This document shows positions 1-16,672 of a stretch of DNA of 64,000 nucleotides, one piece after another. This stretch comes from Metamycoplasma phocicerebrale (lineage in GTDB: Bacteria > Bacillota_I > Bacilli_A > Mycoplasmatales > Metamycoplasmataceae). The translations under genes were made by a program, and so were the position numbers. Each line of letters begins with the position of its first letter. Position 1 is the stretch's first letter. The DNA is taken from NCBI RefSeq assembly GCF_003383595.3, contig NZ_CP033058.2, forward strand, positions 62,001 to 126,000, read 5' to 3'. The notes beneath the pieces are model-generated. The model had not been told where the DNA came from. It ran no database searches and saw nothing but the letters and a program-made list of their open reading frames with translations.

Positions 1-3000
1 CAAGAATAAAACGAAATCAAAATATTTATCTTTTTTTATTCTAGCACTTTTAGGGATAGTAATATTTTTAAAACCTGAAATATTATTTATTTTGTGTATA
101 GCTTCAAATTTTCCAGTTATATTAATTGTTAATTCGAGATTCCCACTTTCGTCATTTGGTTTTAGATCTTTTTCTTCAAAAGTAAAATTAAATCCATTTA
201 CCGGGTTTTCTATAGTAATATTAGATACATTAATTTCAGAAGCTAATTTAGATTCTTTATTATTAATGCTAACCTTTAATTCCATTATATCTGATATTTC
301 TTGTTTTCTATTTTTAATATTTTCATAAAATGATTTTAATTTTTTATCATAGTTTTCAATTTCAGTTTTGTTGTATTCGCTTGACCCATATTTTTCTTTT
401 AAGATTTCTCAATCCGAAATAATCACTTCGTATTTTCCTTGTAATCCTATATAAGTATTAGAAGCTGTTGAAATTTCACCAATTGGTTCTTCATAAATTC
501 CTTTTATATCATTGTCTCTTTGCTTAATGGCAGCAAATTCAGCATCCAATTTTGCCTTTATTTCTGTTAAAGATTCTTTATATTCTTTAACTTTCTTTTT
601 TGCTTCTTCCATTTTTAATTTTAAATTATCAAGTAATAATTTAATTTCAAGTTCATCTTTGTTTTTTTGTTCCTCTTCCATTGTTTTCAAAGCCAATGCT
701 ATCTTGTCTTCTAAAAATTGAATTGAACCTGTAGATCCATCCAATCTTAAAGTTCCTTTGTCGTTCTCTGTTTTTACAAGACCCTCTTGTAATTCGTTTA
801 AAGCTGTTTGAATTTTACTTTTTGATTTATTGATTTCTTTTTCTAATTCCTCTATTTTTTCTTTAACTTTAATATTAAATAAGTTTGCCTCATTTTTTAT
901 TTTTTCATATAAATTTTTAACATTATTATATTGAGGATTGCTAAATTCATTATTAACTTTAGAACCTAAAGGAACTAATCTAGCTTGAACTTGACTTATT
1001 TTTTGTTTAATTTCTTTTAGTTTTTCCAAATTATTTTTATTTGGTTCAAAAAGCTTTTTATTATCTTCAATATTTTTTTCTTCAATTTTTAATTTTTGCT
1101 CTAGGGTTTTTAATTCTTCTTCAATTTTTAATTTCAAAATTAACAATTGATTCTTTAATGGGTTTGCAATATCAATTTTTGCTAAAAGAGCATCATATTC
1201 CATATTAAAATCATTGTGTTGATTTTTAAATATTTCTTTTAAATCGTTTGATTCATTTAAAACCTTTATTATTTCTTCCAACGCTTCTTTAGATAATTCT
1301 AAATTATTTTTATTTTCATCTTTTAAAGCTTCTTCTGCTTTTTGAATTGCTAACTGTAATTTTGTAGTTAATTCATTAAATTTATCTTTTTTAGCTTGAA
1401 GAGTATCTAATTCTATTCCGCTAATTTTATCTGTAATTTCAATTTTCTTATTTTTAGCCGATTTAATTAGTTCCTTCAATTCATCTGCTTCTGTAACAAA
1501 ATTATTATTTCTAGCTTTTGTTTCTGTTTCTTCGGCAAACGCTATTGCCTTAGCCAATTTTTCTTTAGCCCCTTTTAGAGCATTGATATCATTTCCTTTT
1601 AAAGCTTGTGTCGCTTCTGCTTGGGCTGTTGCTAAATCATTTTTAGCTTTATTTATGTCATCTTTTATTTGTTGTTCTTTTTGTTTTAATAATTCAATCT
1701 TGCCAATTGCTTCTTCATCAAGAGTATTAGATAAAATTAATTTTTGATTTAATTGACCTAAATCATTAGAAATAACTTCATTATTTTTATTTGTATCATA
1801 AAACTCTTTGGCTTTATCATAAGCCAATTTTAATTCTTCTTTAGCTGATTGAATATTTTGTTTATTATTAGTTGCCAAAGCGTTTGTTAAATTTGTAATT
1901 TTTACATCTAAATCATTAATGAAACCCTTAGTTTTTGCTCTTTTTTCTTTGTTTTCTTTAGCTACATTTAATGCTAAATTTGCTTCTAAAGAAGCATTTT
2001 TTAATTCATTTGTTTCTTTATCTAAATTTTGATCTTCTGTTTTTGTCTTGGCATCATTCATTTCTGAAATAGCTGCATTCAAATCTGTTATTGCTTTTTC
2101 TAAACTAGCTTCATCTCTTGAATCTCTAGCTGCTTTTATAGCGTCTTTTGCTTTTTGTAATGCTTGGGCTGCCGCTTCTTTTGCTTGTTGAATTGCTAAT
2201 TTTTTAGCTTCTAATCTTGCTTTTAAAGCCATTAATTCAGTGTTAGCTTTTTCTTTTTCTGTTTCATATTCAGTTTTTTCTGCTGTTAAACCTAATTTAT
2301 TAGCATCTATAACAATCTTTTGTCCTAGTTTTACTAATTTATCTAGTTTCTCAACAGATTTTTCCATAGAATCAATGGTTGTTGTAGCTTGAGATTTTTC
2401 AACAGCATCTTTAACATCTTTTTTATATGTGTTTAAATAATCCTTAATTGCCTTTTTTTGAGTTTCTGGATCATTTTCTAAAGCTTGTTCTTTAACTTTT
2501 AATTCAGCTATAGATTTATCTAATGTTTCCTTTATTTTCGAAATTGTTTGTTTTTCTTCATCTAATTTTAGTGTTTCCACTTTTTGTTTAGCTGCATTTA
2601 ATTCTGATAATATTTTGTTTAAATCTTGTAATTTTTGCTTTATTTCAGCTAAAATAATCAAATCTTCAATATTTTTTATTTCTTCATTTGTTTTTAATTT
2701 TATTGATTTTATTTCTTCTTTTACTAATAATTTATCTTTTAGTTCTTTATTCGCTTTTTTTGCATCCTCTAATGCTTTTTCCAATTTTTCTTTTAATTCT
2801 TTGTTTTCTTTTGCTTTGGGAGAATCGGAAGGAAGTTTATCTAAAAATTGCTTTAGTATTTCTTTGCCAGATTCACCAAATTCTAAAGATTTTTCTAAAT
2901 AATCATTAGCTATTTTATATTCTTGTTCTGATTTTGCTTTAGGAGCATTTTCAGCTCCATTATTCAATGCGTTTATAACACTATCGATATAATCTTTTAA

Positions 3001-3198
3001 AGCTTTATTGTCCTTATCTTTTGTTACATCTAATTTCTTAGCTTTTTCTTCATCTGATTTAGTAATACCTAAATCTGGATATTTCGCCATTTGTTTATTT
3101 TTAGGTTTTGATGCTAAAAATGCTGCAGTTACCCCGGCACCGGTGGCCAAAGCACCTCCTAACAATAAACCTAATATGATTTTGGCTTTTTTATTCAT
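1..3198 (-). CDS. Giant coiled-coil surface protein, C-terminus beyond window
   Basis: 1066 residues are visible and the frame stays open to base 1 once UGA is read as Trp (codon at 409-411), so the C-terminus lies outside. The start at 3198 follows an AGAGG ribosome-binding site. Residues 1-32 form a Lys-tipped hydrophobic segment (GLLLGGALATGAGVTAAFLA) with no Cys, so it looks like an uncleaved anchor or a non-lipoprotein signal. Residues about 55-925 are almost pure Lys/Glu/Leu/Ala heptad sequence with many 'KAK..L..A' units, predicting a long coiled-coil rod. The last visible stretch (about 985-1055) has the pattern NDESGNLELTINITG followed by ISGFK, typical of the PF04200 lipoprotein-associated domain of mycoplasma surface proteins. 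Probably an exposed, filamentous adhesin-like or structural protein; the exact function is unknown. Confidence 0.8.
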
Positions 3199-3342
3199 AT
3201 AACCTCTTTCTAATATGTTTTAATCAAATTTTTTGATTACAATAATTATATGTTTAAATTGACTTTTATAATTTATATTTGATATATTAATGCTATTACA
3301 GGGTTATTTTTTACAAAAAATAAAAAATTTTTATCAAAAAAA

Positions 3343-3379
3343 GATAAAAAAAACACTAGAAATATATTTTTCCAGTGTT
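3343..3379 (-). terminator. Rho-independent terminator of the 3397-4380 lipoprotein gene
   Basis: On the minus strand an 8-bp stem AACACTGG/CTAGTGTT (3352-3359 with 3372-3379, one G-U pair) is followed by an uninterrupted T run. It lies just after the TAA of the lipoprotein gene. Confidence 0.75.
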
Positions 3380-3396
3380 AATATAAATAAAAAATA

Positions 3397-4380
3397 TTAT
3401 TCACTAACTTTTTTAAGTCCTTCAATTTTGAAATTTTTTTCTAAATATACTATTTCACTTTTTACATTTTGGATTTCAACACTTATGGATATTTCACCAT
3501 TATTCGGTTTAGAATCTAAAGTTTTTACTTTTCCAATTTTAAATAAATGATTTTTAGTCTTAAACTCACTAAAAATTATATATTTTAGAGGCTCATCTTG
3601 AATTTGCTTAACAGCAATGGTTTCCTTATTTTTTATTGTTATCGTCAACAGACCAGCCTCATTTTGTGCTTCTTCTGAAAGGGTTTTTAAACCCTCAACA
3701 GAATATGTTTTATGTTCTGATTCTATTGAACTATTTAAGCTCTTTAATCAATATTCAAATGTAGCTGTACCGTCTTCTTTATTTTGTTGTGTAATTTGAT
3801 TTACTTTGTAAAGTAATTCAAATTTTGTTTGATCAAAATTACTAAAATTAAAATATTCATTAAAATTACTTTCTAAAGCTGTAGCTCTGATTTTTTTTAA
3901 TTTTTTTTCAGTTCTATTAACTTTAACTTTTTGCAATTCATTATTTAATTCTTGTTCTATAGTTAAATTTTCGTTTGTAGAATTAGGCATTTTTTTAAAT
4001 CCTACAAAATCTTTTTTTAGTTCTAAGATAGCGGGTTTTTTGCCTGATTTTAAATCTTTATCAGAAAGTTTTTCAGTCATTCTAATTTTTAAAGTTAACT
4101 TTCCTTCTTTATCGTTAACATTGATAACTTCTAAAACTTCAAAATTATATTTTTTTGCTACTTCATTTTGTTTTTCATCATTCAACCATTCTTGAGCTAA
4201 GTTTTTATCTAATTCTGAAGGTTTGGTTGTAGCTTTTTTTAAATTATTAATAACTACTTTTTGAGCATCCTTTTTAATTTGTGTATTTTCACAAGAAATA
4301 GCTAAAATAGGTGTAAATAAAATTGGGCTAATAAAACCTATTGTAATCATAGCATTTCTCACTTTTAATGATTTTTTCAT
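3397..4380 (-). CDS. Surface lipoprotein with PF04200-like domains
   Basis: 327 aa, continuous when TGA at 3748-3750 is read as Trp. The N-terminus is a lipoprotein signal: Lys-rich start, hydrophobic core, then the lipobox 'LAISC' near residue 30, so the mature protein should be lipid-anchored on the outer membrane face. Two similar units follow, each ending in the pattern 'N(D/N)..G.(L/I).(L/I)....' then 'F.(V/I).G(F/L)KK' (about residues 85-140 and 270-325). This is the signature of the mycoplasma lipoprotein-associated (Lipoprotein_17/PF04200) domain, also seen at the end of the adjacent giant protein. Role unknown; such proteins are usually variable surface antigens. It has its own terminator. 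Confidence 0.85.
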
Positions 4381-4474
4381 ATTTTTCCTTTTCTTAAACT
4401 TTAAATTTATTAGTTAATTATAAATAACATTTATTTTATTTTTTTGTAATTAATTATTTTCCAAAATAACTTAT

Positions 4475-4532
4475 AAAAATAAAATGCAGTCTATAACCTA
4501 TAACTAATATAATTAAATTAGACTTGCATTTT
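4475..4532 (-). terminator. Terminator of the rpoBC transcript
   Basis: On the minus strand, AAAATGC-A-AGTCTA pairs with TAGACTGCATTTT (one bulged A; arms 4481-4493 and 4519-4532), followed by ATTTTTAT. It begins 13 bases after the rpoC stop. Confidence 0.7.
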
Positions 4533-4545
4533 AATTTATAAATTA

Positions 4546-8978
<4,433 letters not shown>

Positions 8979-8979
<1 letters not shown>

Positions 8980-11900
8980 TATTCTGCTCCTCCATCTCAA
9001 TCTTGTTGATATTTAGTATCAATTCTTTCAGCTTCTAAATCATCTTCGCTGTATGTATTATCATGTGTTTCCAATTTAATTCCTAACCCTCTTAATTCGT
9101 AAGCTAGAACGTTAAATGATTCAGGCATGCCTGGTTTTGGCAATTTTGTTCTTCTTGCTAACGAATTATATAATTGATTACGTCCATTAATATTATCTGA
9201 TTTATAGGTTAATAATTCTTGTAATAAATTAGCTGCTCCGTATGATTCAATTGCTCATGTTTCCATTTCACCAAATCTTTGACCACCATTTTGGCTTTTA
9301 CCTCCTAATGGTTGTTGGGTTATTAATGAATATGGACCAACTGAACGAGCATGCATCTTGTCGTCTACCATGTGGTAAAGTTTTAAATAATACATAATAC
9401 CGACTGATATGGGTTGGTCAAATCTTTCGCCTGTTCTTCCATCATAAACTACTGTTTTTCCTGATGAATCTATATTTGCTTCCTCAAGAATTTCTTTAAT
9501 TTGATTATGAGTTATACCGTCAAAAATTGGTGTAACAAATTTAGTATTTAATTTTTTAGCCGCAAGACCCAAATGTAATTCTAAAACTTGACCAATATTC
9601 ATACGAGAAGGAACCCCTTGTGGGTTAAGTAAAATATCTAAAGGTGTACCATCTTCCAAATAAGGCATCTCTTCAACAGGCAATACTATAGATACAACAC
9701 CTTTATTACCGTGGCGTCCAGCCATTTTGTCACCAACTCTAATTTTTCTTTTTTGAGCTATAGATACTTTTACTATTTTTTCAATTCCATCTTCTAAGGC
9801 GTCTCCAAATTCACGACTTAAAACTTCAACATCCACAACAGTTCCATTGTGACCGTGTTTTACTTTTAATGAAGTATCTTTTCTTGAAGCTGTTTTTTGA
9901 CCAAAAATTGCTGCCATTAGTTTTTCTTCTGGAGTTGGGTTTTCTTCTCCTTTAGGAGACGTTCTACCAACCAATATATCTCCAGCTGAAACTTCTGAAC
10001 CTACTCTTACTATCCCGTTTTCGTCTAGAAAACGCTTTGAATAGTTTGAAACGTTAGGAATTTCAGTGGTTAATATATCTTCTCCTGCCTTAGAATGTCT
10101 AAATTGAATAGTTTGTTCTTCAATATGAATAGAAGTATAAACATCGTCTTTTACTAGTCTTTCAGACAACACAACTGCATCTTCATAATTATAACCATGT
10201 CAAGTTGTAAATCCAACTAACACGTTTTTTCCTAAGGCCATTTCTCCATTTTTCATTGATGGACCATCTACTAATAAATCTCCAACTTTGATTTCTTGAC
10301 CTAGTTTTACTAAAGGAACTTGATGAATTAAAGTTCCTTGATTTGATCTTTCAAAAGTTCTTAAATAATATGAATCAATAGTTTTTGAACCTTCTCTTTT
10401 TACTTTAACAACTGCCGCATCAACATAAGTTACAACCCCATCATATTTCGCAACTATATTTGTCGACGAATATTTAGCTATATCTGCTTCTACCCCTGTA
10501 GCAACTAAAGGCGCTTCTGGAAAAAGAACGGGCACGGCTTGACGTTGCATATTAGATCCCATTAGGGCACGGTTGGCGTCATCATTTTCCAAAAATGGTA
10601 TAGCAGAAGCTGCAATAGAAGTCATTTGACGGCTTGAAACACCTACATAATCTACTTCTGAAGCTGGAACTTCTAAATATTCATTATCACGACGAACCAT
10701 TACTAATTCATCAACAATTACATCATTTTCAATATTAACAGTTGATTGTGCAAATGTATATCCATTTTCTTCAATTGCTGTTAAATATTCAGGTTTAGAA
10801 AAATCCACTTTTTTGTTTTTTACTCTAAAGTATGGGGTTTTAATAAATCCATATTTATCTATGTCCGAAAATGATGCTAGGTTAAGAATAAGCCCAATGT
10901 TTGGACCTTCTGGAGTTTCAATAGGACAAATACGCCCATAATGAGTTGGGTGAACGTCCCGAACTTCAAATTGAGCTGTATCACGATTTAAACCTCTAGG
11001 TCCTAATGAAGTAATACGACGCTTATTTGAAATTTCTGCTAATGGATTACACTGGTCCATAAATTGTGAAAGTTTAGAAGTATTAAAGAATGATTTAAAT
11101 TGATTAAATATTGGTTTATTATTCGTAACATTCTTTGGTGTAATCTTAACCGTTTCCTTTGTCGAAATTCTTTCACGAGTATTTTTTTCTAATTTTATCA
11201 AGCCAATTCTAAATTGATTTTGTAATAATTCTCCAATTGTTACAATTCTTTTATTTACTAATGAATCAGGGTCATCATCAACACCTATATGAAATAGTAA
11301 ATTAAAGTAATAAGAAATTGTAGCTATTAAATCTGGTATTAATAAAAAGTTTTCAGTTGAATTTGGATCATTACCTAAAACTAATACTTTATTAGTATCA
11401 TTAATTAAATCGTTTTCTGTAGGATAAATTCACACACGTGAAACATATAAACGATTTTCCAACCCTTCATTTTCTTTTAATTGTAATTGATTTCCATAAA
11501 CAGTTGAATCTATATCTGGCAATTTTCACAAAGGTAAAATGCCTAATCTAAACTCATCAGCTATTTTTCTAGCTAGTTCTCATGTAATAAATAAGCCTTT
11601 TTCATATTTTACTTCTCCATCTTTGTCAACAATATTTTCAGCTAAATATGAATTAGCAAGTCTTTCGGCTATATTTAATTTACGGTTTAATGTAAAACGA
11701 CCGGTTTCAGTTAAACTATATCTTTTTTCATTAAATAATGTTGATGGAATTAAATTTCTAGCTGAATCAGCTGTCATTCTATCGCCTTTTCTAATTAAAC
11801 GATAAATAGTTTCTTGAGCATCTTTTGTTATTTCTTCATCAGAAGTACCAGAAGTTTTATCTTTCTTTAAAGTTTCGTTTAATTGAGGAATTTCTCCAAA

Positions 11901-12572
11901 CATTTTTTTAATGCCCTTTTCAGTAAAACCTAGAGCTTTTAAAAAAGTAGTCAATAAAAATGATTTATTCTTATCTATATGAACTTTAACTGTATCAATG
12001 ATATTTTGACTGTTCTTATGATAAAATTCAACTCACGAACCTATTTGAGGAATAATTTCTACTTTATTAAATAAATCATTAGCTTGTTTATTTCTAACAC
12101 CAACTCCAAAATAAGCTCCAGTTGATCTAATCAATTGAGACACAATGACTTTTTCCGAACCATTTATTACAAACGATCCTCCATAAGTCATAATAGGAAT
12201 TTCAGCAAAAACAACTTCAGCTGTACTTACTTCACCAGTTTCTTCATTAACTTGTTTTAATAAAGCTGTTAACTTACCTTGATATGATGACCCTTTTTGT
12301 TTTGCCTCTTTAATACATTCAAACTCCGACTTTTTAGGTATTTGAAATTTGGCTGAACCTTCAACATACTCAATTCTCACTTTACCATGTGCTTCAATTG
12401 GATATATATTTTTTAATTCTTCTTCAACACCTTTTTCTAAAAAATCCTTAACAGAATCTCTTTGCATTTTTAAAAAGTCTGGGGTTTCAAATTTCTTTTG
12501 ACTAATTGAATAGTCTCTACGTTCTGTAATAGGACCAAATTTTCTTAAAACGTATTGTGATTTTCTCATCAT
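8979..12572 (-). CDS. rpoB: DNA-directed RNA polymerase subunit beta
   Basis: 1197 aa in code 4. Beta subunit of RNA polymerase, partner of the rpoC product. Recognisable blocks: the N-terminal lobe, the rifampicin region ([27 protein letters not shown]), [19 protein letters not shown], the [12 protein letters not shown] motif and the C-terminal [12 protein letters not shown] block that contacts beta'. In the region aligned with the E. coli rifampicin cluster, '[12 protein letters not shown]' has Cys-Asn where E. coli has Asn-Asn/Ser-type residues. The start is placed at 12572 because GAGG lies 6 bases before it; an in-frame ATG at 12584 overlaps that ribosome-binding site and is less likely. 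A hairpin separates it from rplL. Confidence 0.97.
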
Positions 12573-12671
12573 ATCTAACCTCATTAATAATTTATAATTT
12601 TATAATCTATATTTTTTGTATAAATTTATATTTTTTGTAGTATAACGCATATGTGCGTTATATATATAATA

Positions 12672-12707
12672 AAAACACAAAAACGGCTTAATTAAGCCCG
12701 TTTTTGT
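12672..12707 (-). terminator. Hairpin between rplL and rpoB (partial terminator/attenuator)
   Basis: Minus strand: ACAAAAACGGGCTT, loop AATT, AAGCCGTTTTTGT, a 13-bp stem with one bulged G, ending in T-rich sequence. It lies 12 bases after the rplL stop and ahead of rpoB. Ribosomal-protein and polymerase genes are commonly separated by a leaky terminator here; whether it fully terminates cannot be seen. Confidence 0.7.
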
Positions 12708-12718
12708 TATATTATTTT

Positions 12719-13093
12719 TTAGTCTAAAACAACTTCAGCTTTAACTTCTGTTAATTTAGCTTTTAATTCTTCTGCTTCTTCTTTTTTAACGTTTTCTTTT
12801 AATAATACTGGTGCTGATTCTACTAATTTCTTAGCATCCATTAATCCTAAGCCTAATAAATCTTTAACTGCTTTAATAACAGCAAGTTTATTACCACCAT
12901 CTGATTTTAATGTTACGTTAAATGTTGATTTTTCTTCTGCAGCTTCTCCGGCAGCAGCTGGTGCAGCGGCAGCAACAATAGCGGTAGGATCTATTCCAAA
13001 TTCTTCTTTTAATCCTTCTACTAATTCCATAACTTCTTTAATATTCATTTCTTTAAGTGCTGAAACGAATTCTTCTTTTGTTAATTTAGCCAT
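12719..13093 (-). CDS. rplL: 50S ribosomal protein L7/L12
   Basis: 124 aa, the normal length. L7/L12 dimers form the flexible stalk of the large subunit and recruit translation GTPases such as the fusA product encoded about 7 kb away in this window. Visible parts: an N-terminal dimerisation helix pair (residues 1-35), the Ala/Pro/Glu-rich hinge ([14 protein letters not shown], about 40-55) and the C-terminal domain with [19 protein letters not shown] and the [13 protein letters not shown] helix. It follows rplJ by 22 bases with a TAAGGAG ribosome-binding site. Confidence 0.97.
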   Translation of the reverse strand: MAKLTKEEFVSALKEMNIKEVMELVEGLKEEFGIDPTAIVAAAAPAAAGEAAEEKSTFNVTLKSDGGNKLAVIKAVKDLLGLGLMDAKKLVESAPVLLKENVKKEEAEELKAKLTEVKAEVVLD

Positions 13094-13115
13094 ATTTTTC
13101 TCCTTAATAGTTTAA

Positions 13116-13613
13116 TTATTCTGATACTTTTCCTTGTTTAACTAATTCATTTAACCCAATTGCTAAGTTTTTAATTGGTGTAAGCAATGAATTTCCAAGA
13201 ATCATAAGTGATTCTTCGTATGAAGGAAGTTGTGATATTTCGTTTAATGCTTTTGCATCTACTACTTTATTTTCATAAATTCCAGCCACTAATTGAAAGG
13301 CAGGGAATTGTTTTTTGAACTTAACTAAAGTTTTAAGTGCACTTAGGTCATCTTCTTTAGCAAAAACAAAAATGTTTTGGCCTAGTAAATGATCATTTAA
13401 TGTAGCTTGTTCGCTTTTTAATAAAGCTTGTTTTACTAAACGATTTTTATAAACTTTTAATAAAACGCCTATTTTAGCAAGCTCTCTACGAATTACTTGT
13501 AATGAAACAACATCTAATGTTTTATATGAAACAACATAAAAAGCTTTTGACTCATTTAAGTGTTTAGAAATTTCATCAACAACTAAAACTTTAGCATCTT
13601 TTAAAGCGCTCAT
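13116..13613 (-). CDS. rplJ: 50S ribosomal protein L10
   Basis: 165 aa. L10 forms the base of the L7/L12 stalk. The N-terminal rRNA-binding domain (KDAKVLVVDEISKHLNES, then YKNRLVKQAL) and the C-terminal helix that binds L7/L12 dimers are both present. A strong GGAGG ribosome-binding site precedes the ATG. Upstream lies a structured leader of the L10 autoregulatory type and an extended -10 promoter, so this is the first gene of the rplJ-rplL-rpoB-rpoC cluster. Confidence 0.97.
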   Translation of the reverse strand: MSALKDAKVLVVDEISKHLNESKAFYVVSYKTLDVVSLQVIRRELAKIGVLLKVYKNRLVKQALLKSEQATLNDHLLGQNIFVFAKEDDLSALKTLVKFKKQFPAFQLVAGIYENKVVDAKALNEISQLPSYEESLMILGNSLLTPIKNLAIGLNELVKQGKVSE

Positions 13614-13635
13614 TTTTCCTCCTATATTTGATTAT

Positions 13636-13706
13636 GCAATATGTAAAAAAGTAAACATACTCGGTAACTTTATTAAGCTTATGCCGTTACTGTCTTAATA
13701 TATTGC
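13636..13706 (-). promoter_or_regulatory. Ribosomal protein L10 leader (autoregulatory RNA)
   Basis: In the transcript, GCAATAT (13706-13700) pairs with ATATTGC (13642-13636) to close the structure. Inside, AAGACAGTAAC pairs with GTTACCGAG through AGTAAC/GTTAC(C). The AGACAGUA...ACCGAG arrangement with a closing stem just upstream of rplJ matches the known L10 leader (Rfam L10_leader type), where free L10-L12 complex represses its own translation. The identification rests on motif and position, not on a covariance search. Confidence 0.75.
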
Positions 13707-13712
13707 GCTAAT

Positions 13713-13721
13713 ATCTTACCA
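13713..13721 (-). promoter_or_regulatory. Extended -10 promoter of the rplJ operon
   Basis: TGGTAAGAT on the minus strand (TGn plus a good -10) ends about 7 bases before the closing stem of the L10 leader, placing the transcript start at the base of the RNA structure. Confidence 0.6.
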
Positions 13722-13801
13722 CAAAAATATTTTTTAATTTTATATATTTATATAAATTTCTGATAATTATTTATTAAAGCCTAAATTTAAAAGTTTGATT
13801 T

Positions 13802-13829
13802 AAAAAACACAACCATTTTAGATTGTGTT
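13802..13829 (-). terminator. Terminator of the MIB-MIP unit
   Basis: Minus strand: AACACAATC, loop TAAAAT, GGTTGTGTT (9 bp, one G-U), followed by TTTTTA. It sits 15 bases after the MIP stop codon. Confidence 0.75.
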
Positions 13830-13843
13830 ATTGTCGTTTTAAA

Positions 13844-16645
13844 TTAGAATTTGAAATCTTCAGGAACAAATTCTTCTTCCAAACCTTGATTAAAAAGATT
13901 TGTCTTAATATTTTGAGATTCATATAAGTTTTTTAAAGCTTGTCTATAAGAATTTTTTTGTTCCCTACCACCACCATAAATCAAGTCATATTGTGGTAAA
14001 TTATATCTTCCATATAAACCTTTATAATCAAAACCTTCTGATCTTAGTGCTACTGCTAAACCTGCATTTATAAATTTATTTGAACCATAATATACAGCCA
14101 TCAATTCATTATTTTGATTTCTAACAGAAGAACCCGAGGCCCCGCCAATTGGTGCATAACGACGAGGACTATAAGCTAAGGCCATATTGACATATCTTTT
14201 GCCATCTACATAATAAAAGTCTTTTCCTAACTTTGGAACTCCTATAAATGTGTCAATTATCCCTGGCATATTAGTAAATGTTCTATATCCTAATTGATAC
14301 GATAGTCAGTCTCCTCGATCAAGTTGTTCTTTTGAATAAGAACCGTCGTTAATTTTAATACCATAATATTTAGATTGGCTATTGGTTCACAAACTAAAGT
14401 TTCCGCCTGATTGAAATTCTCTATTTCTTTGATCATCATCTATATATTTTTCTAAATAATAATCTTCTTTTGAAGAAGGTCAACCTAAAATATAAAGAAG
14501 GTCTAAGTCATTTATATTTCCTTTAAGAGGAAAATCTATCGCTTTGTAATCTGTTAAATAAGATTTTTTTCTAAACTTAATATGATTTAATTTATTTTCT
14601 TCATTTGCATAATCATTTGTTATTGTTTTTGCAATTTTATTAGCAAAGTTAAAATCGTTTTTATCAAATTCATTTACTAAAAGGTCGTTAGATAATGCAG
14701 AATAATCTTTAATTTTTGAAAAATCAATTTCCAAAACAGCAAAATCAGCAAATTCTTCAACATCAGATAACTCGTTTTTTTGTTTTTCAGTTAAATACAT
14801 AGAGGGGCTTGTTTGTAAATAATCAATACCATCAAATACTTTTCTAATTGCACCAGTATCATTAAAGTTATAATTTACAATATTATCATCCATTTGTGAT
14901 ATACGAAGTTTTTGACCCACTTTAATATCTGATCTTAATTTAGTAATTGAAAAACCATTTAAATTATTAGTAATAGCTTTAGCAACATGTGAATTTGTAC
15001 CAAAATATCATTTTGTTGGATATCAATTTGAATCGCTTTTCTTAGAATCATCTATTTGGTAATCTAATATTCACATTGTTCCCGATTCTGTTGTCATTTC
15101 TTTTTTGGATTGTGCTCTTTTTTTAAAATCTTTAATTTGAGCTTCTAACAATTTAATTTCATCTTGAGGACTGCGAGATCTATAATCTGCAATAGCTTTA
15201 TCATATTCTTCTAAGGCTTCTTGTTTTTGTTTTTTTAATCCTTCTATTAAATGAACATCTTTATTGTTATGAATCCTATCATCTCATTCTGCCCTAACTT
15301 CTTCCTTGTTTTTTTCAAGATCTTTTATTTTTTGAGCTACAAGCTTATCATATTCATTTTTATTATTAGGATCTTTTCAGTACTCAATAGTTTTTTGTAG
15401 TTTACTAATATCTTCTTTAAAATCTTTAAAATTAGAAAAAGAAATTGAAAATGTTTGCATAGCCATTCTTAAATAATGGTCATTTAGTATCATTCTAGCT
15501 AAACCATTAATTTTATTAGGGTCTTTTTGACCTAATTTATCAACTCAAGAACCCTGTTTCCCCATTTCGGGTCCATCTTTAATTTCAATACCATCTATTT
15601 GGCCATTTGATTTATAAGAAACTAAACTAAAACCTTTATATGCTGCATTATCATATGAATCTTGATTAACAGTAGCTGCTAAATCATTAAAAATCTTTTT
15701 TTGTTCTTCTGTAGCATTTAAAGAAGGTCTTAAATCATTGATTGAATTAATGCCAGAAAGTTGTAAATATTGTTTCAAGCCTTGCATATAGTTGCTATTA
15801 TCATATTCAAAACGTTTATTTTGGTCCATCGCAATATATTTACTTGTTTCATTTTGATTAATATTTGAATTATTGCCTTGTTTATAGTTGGGATAATTCC
15901 CTTCGGAATCTTGATTAGCAGGATTATTAGCTAAGCCAGATAATAAAATATTTAAATTTTTAGTAGTATTGGTAGCCCTGTTTCTTAATACAATATTAAA
16001 TTTCGCATTCCCTGTCATATTAGCATTATCTTCTAAAATTACATTATCAACATTTAATTCTATTTTTGCATTTAAATCATCTTTTTTGAATTTTAAAATT
16101 AAGCTTGAAATGTTTCGTTGCAATTGAGAAGGATAAATTGATTTTTTATTGTTTCCTGATAAATCAAAAGAAAAAATAAAATGTTCTTCTAATTCTGATA
16201 AAGGCGCTATTTGTTTTATATCTTCTTCAAATTGTTTATCTGAATAGTCTAAATTTTTATCTGCTTTCGGTTTACCAGTATTGTGATCAATATTGTCTAA
16301 ATTATTAATATTTTTATCAATATTTTTTTTGTATTCATCAATTTGTTTATCAAAATTTTTAATTTTTTCTTCTTTTAAATCTTTATTTTTAATATTTTTT
16401 TCTATTTCGGCAATTAGATTTTGAGCTTCTACAAATGATTTTTCATTAATAGCATTATTGTCTTTTTGTTGTCATTCATGTATTTTTTTCTTTAAATCTT
16501 CAACTTTAGATTTTAGTGTTTCAACCGATATTTTTGAATTGCTATTTTTATTTTCACAAGAGATAAGCGAAAAAATTGGAGAAGCAAAAATTACTACACC
16601 TGCTATTGAGCTTAAAAATAATTTTGTTTTTTTATTTATTTTCAT
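13844..16645 (-). CDS. Mycoplasma immunoglobulin protease (MIP, DUF31 family) lipoprotein
   Basis: 933 aa in code 4. The N-terminus is a lipoprotein signal ending in the lipobox 'SLISC' (Cys near residue 30), followed by a coiled-coil linker. The C-terminal half carries a serine-protease fold of the DUF31/PF01732 type: GTMWILDYQ then GTNSHVA (His553), a candidate Asp at 634 (FADFAVLEIDF) and GGASGSS (Ser837, the nucleophile). In the characterised MIB-MIP system, MIP is recruited by MIB and cuts the VH domain off bound IgG heavy chains. MIB is encoded 27 bases upstream on the same strand, as in known pairs. The assignment to this family is strong; actual antibody cleavage is inferred. Confidence 0.92.
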
Positions 16646-16672
16646 ATATTACCTATTTTTCTTTTGTATACA

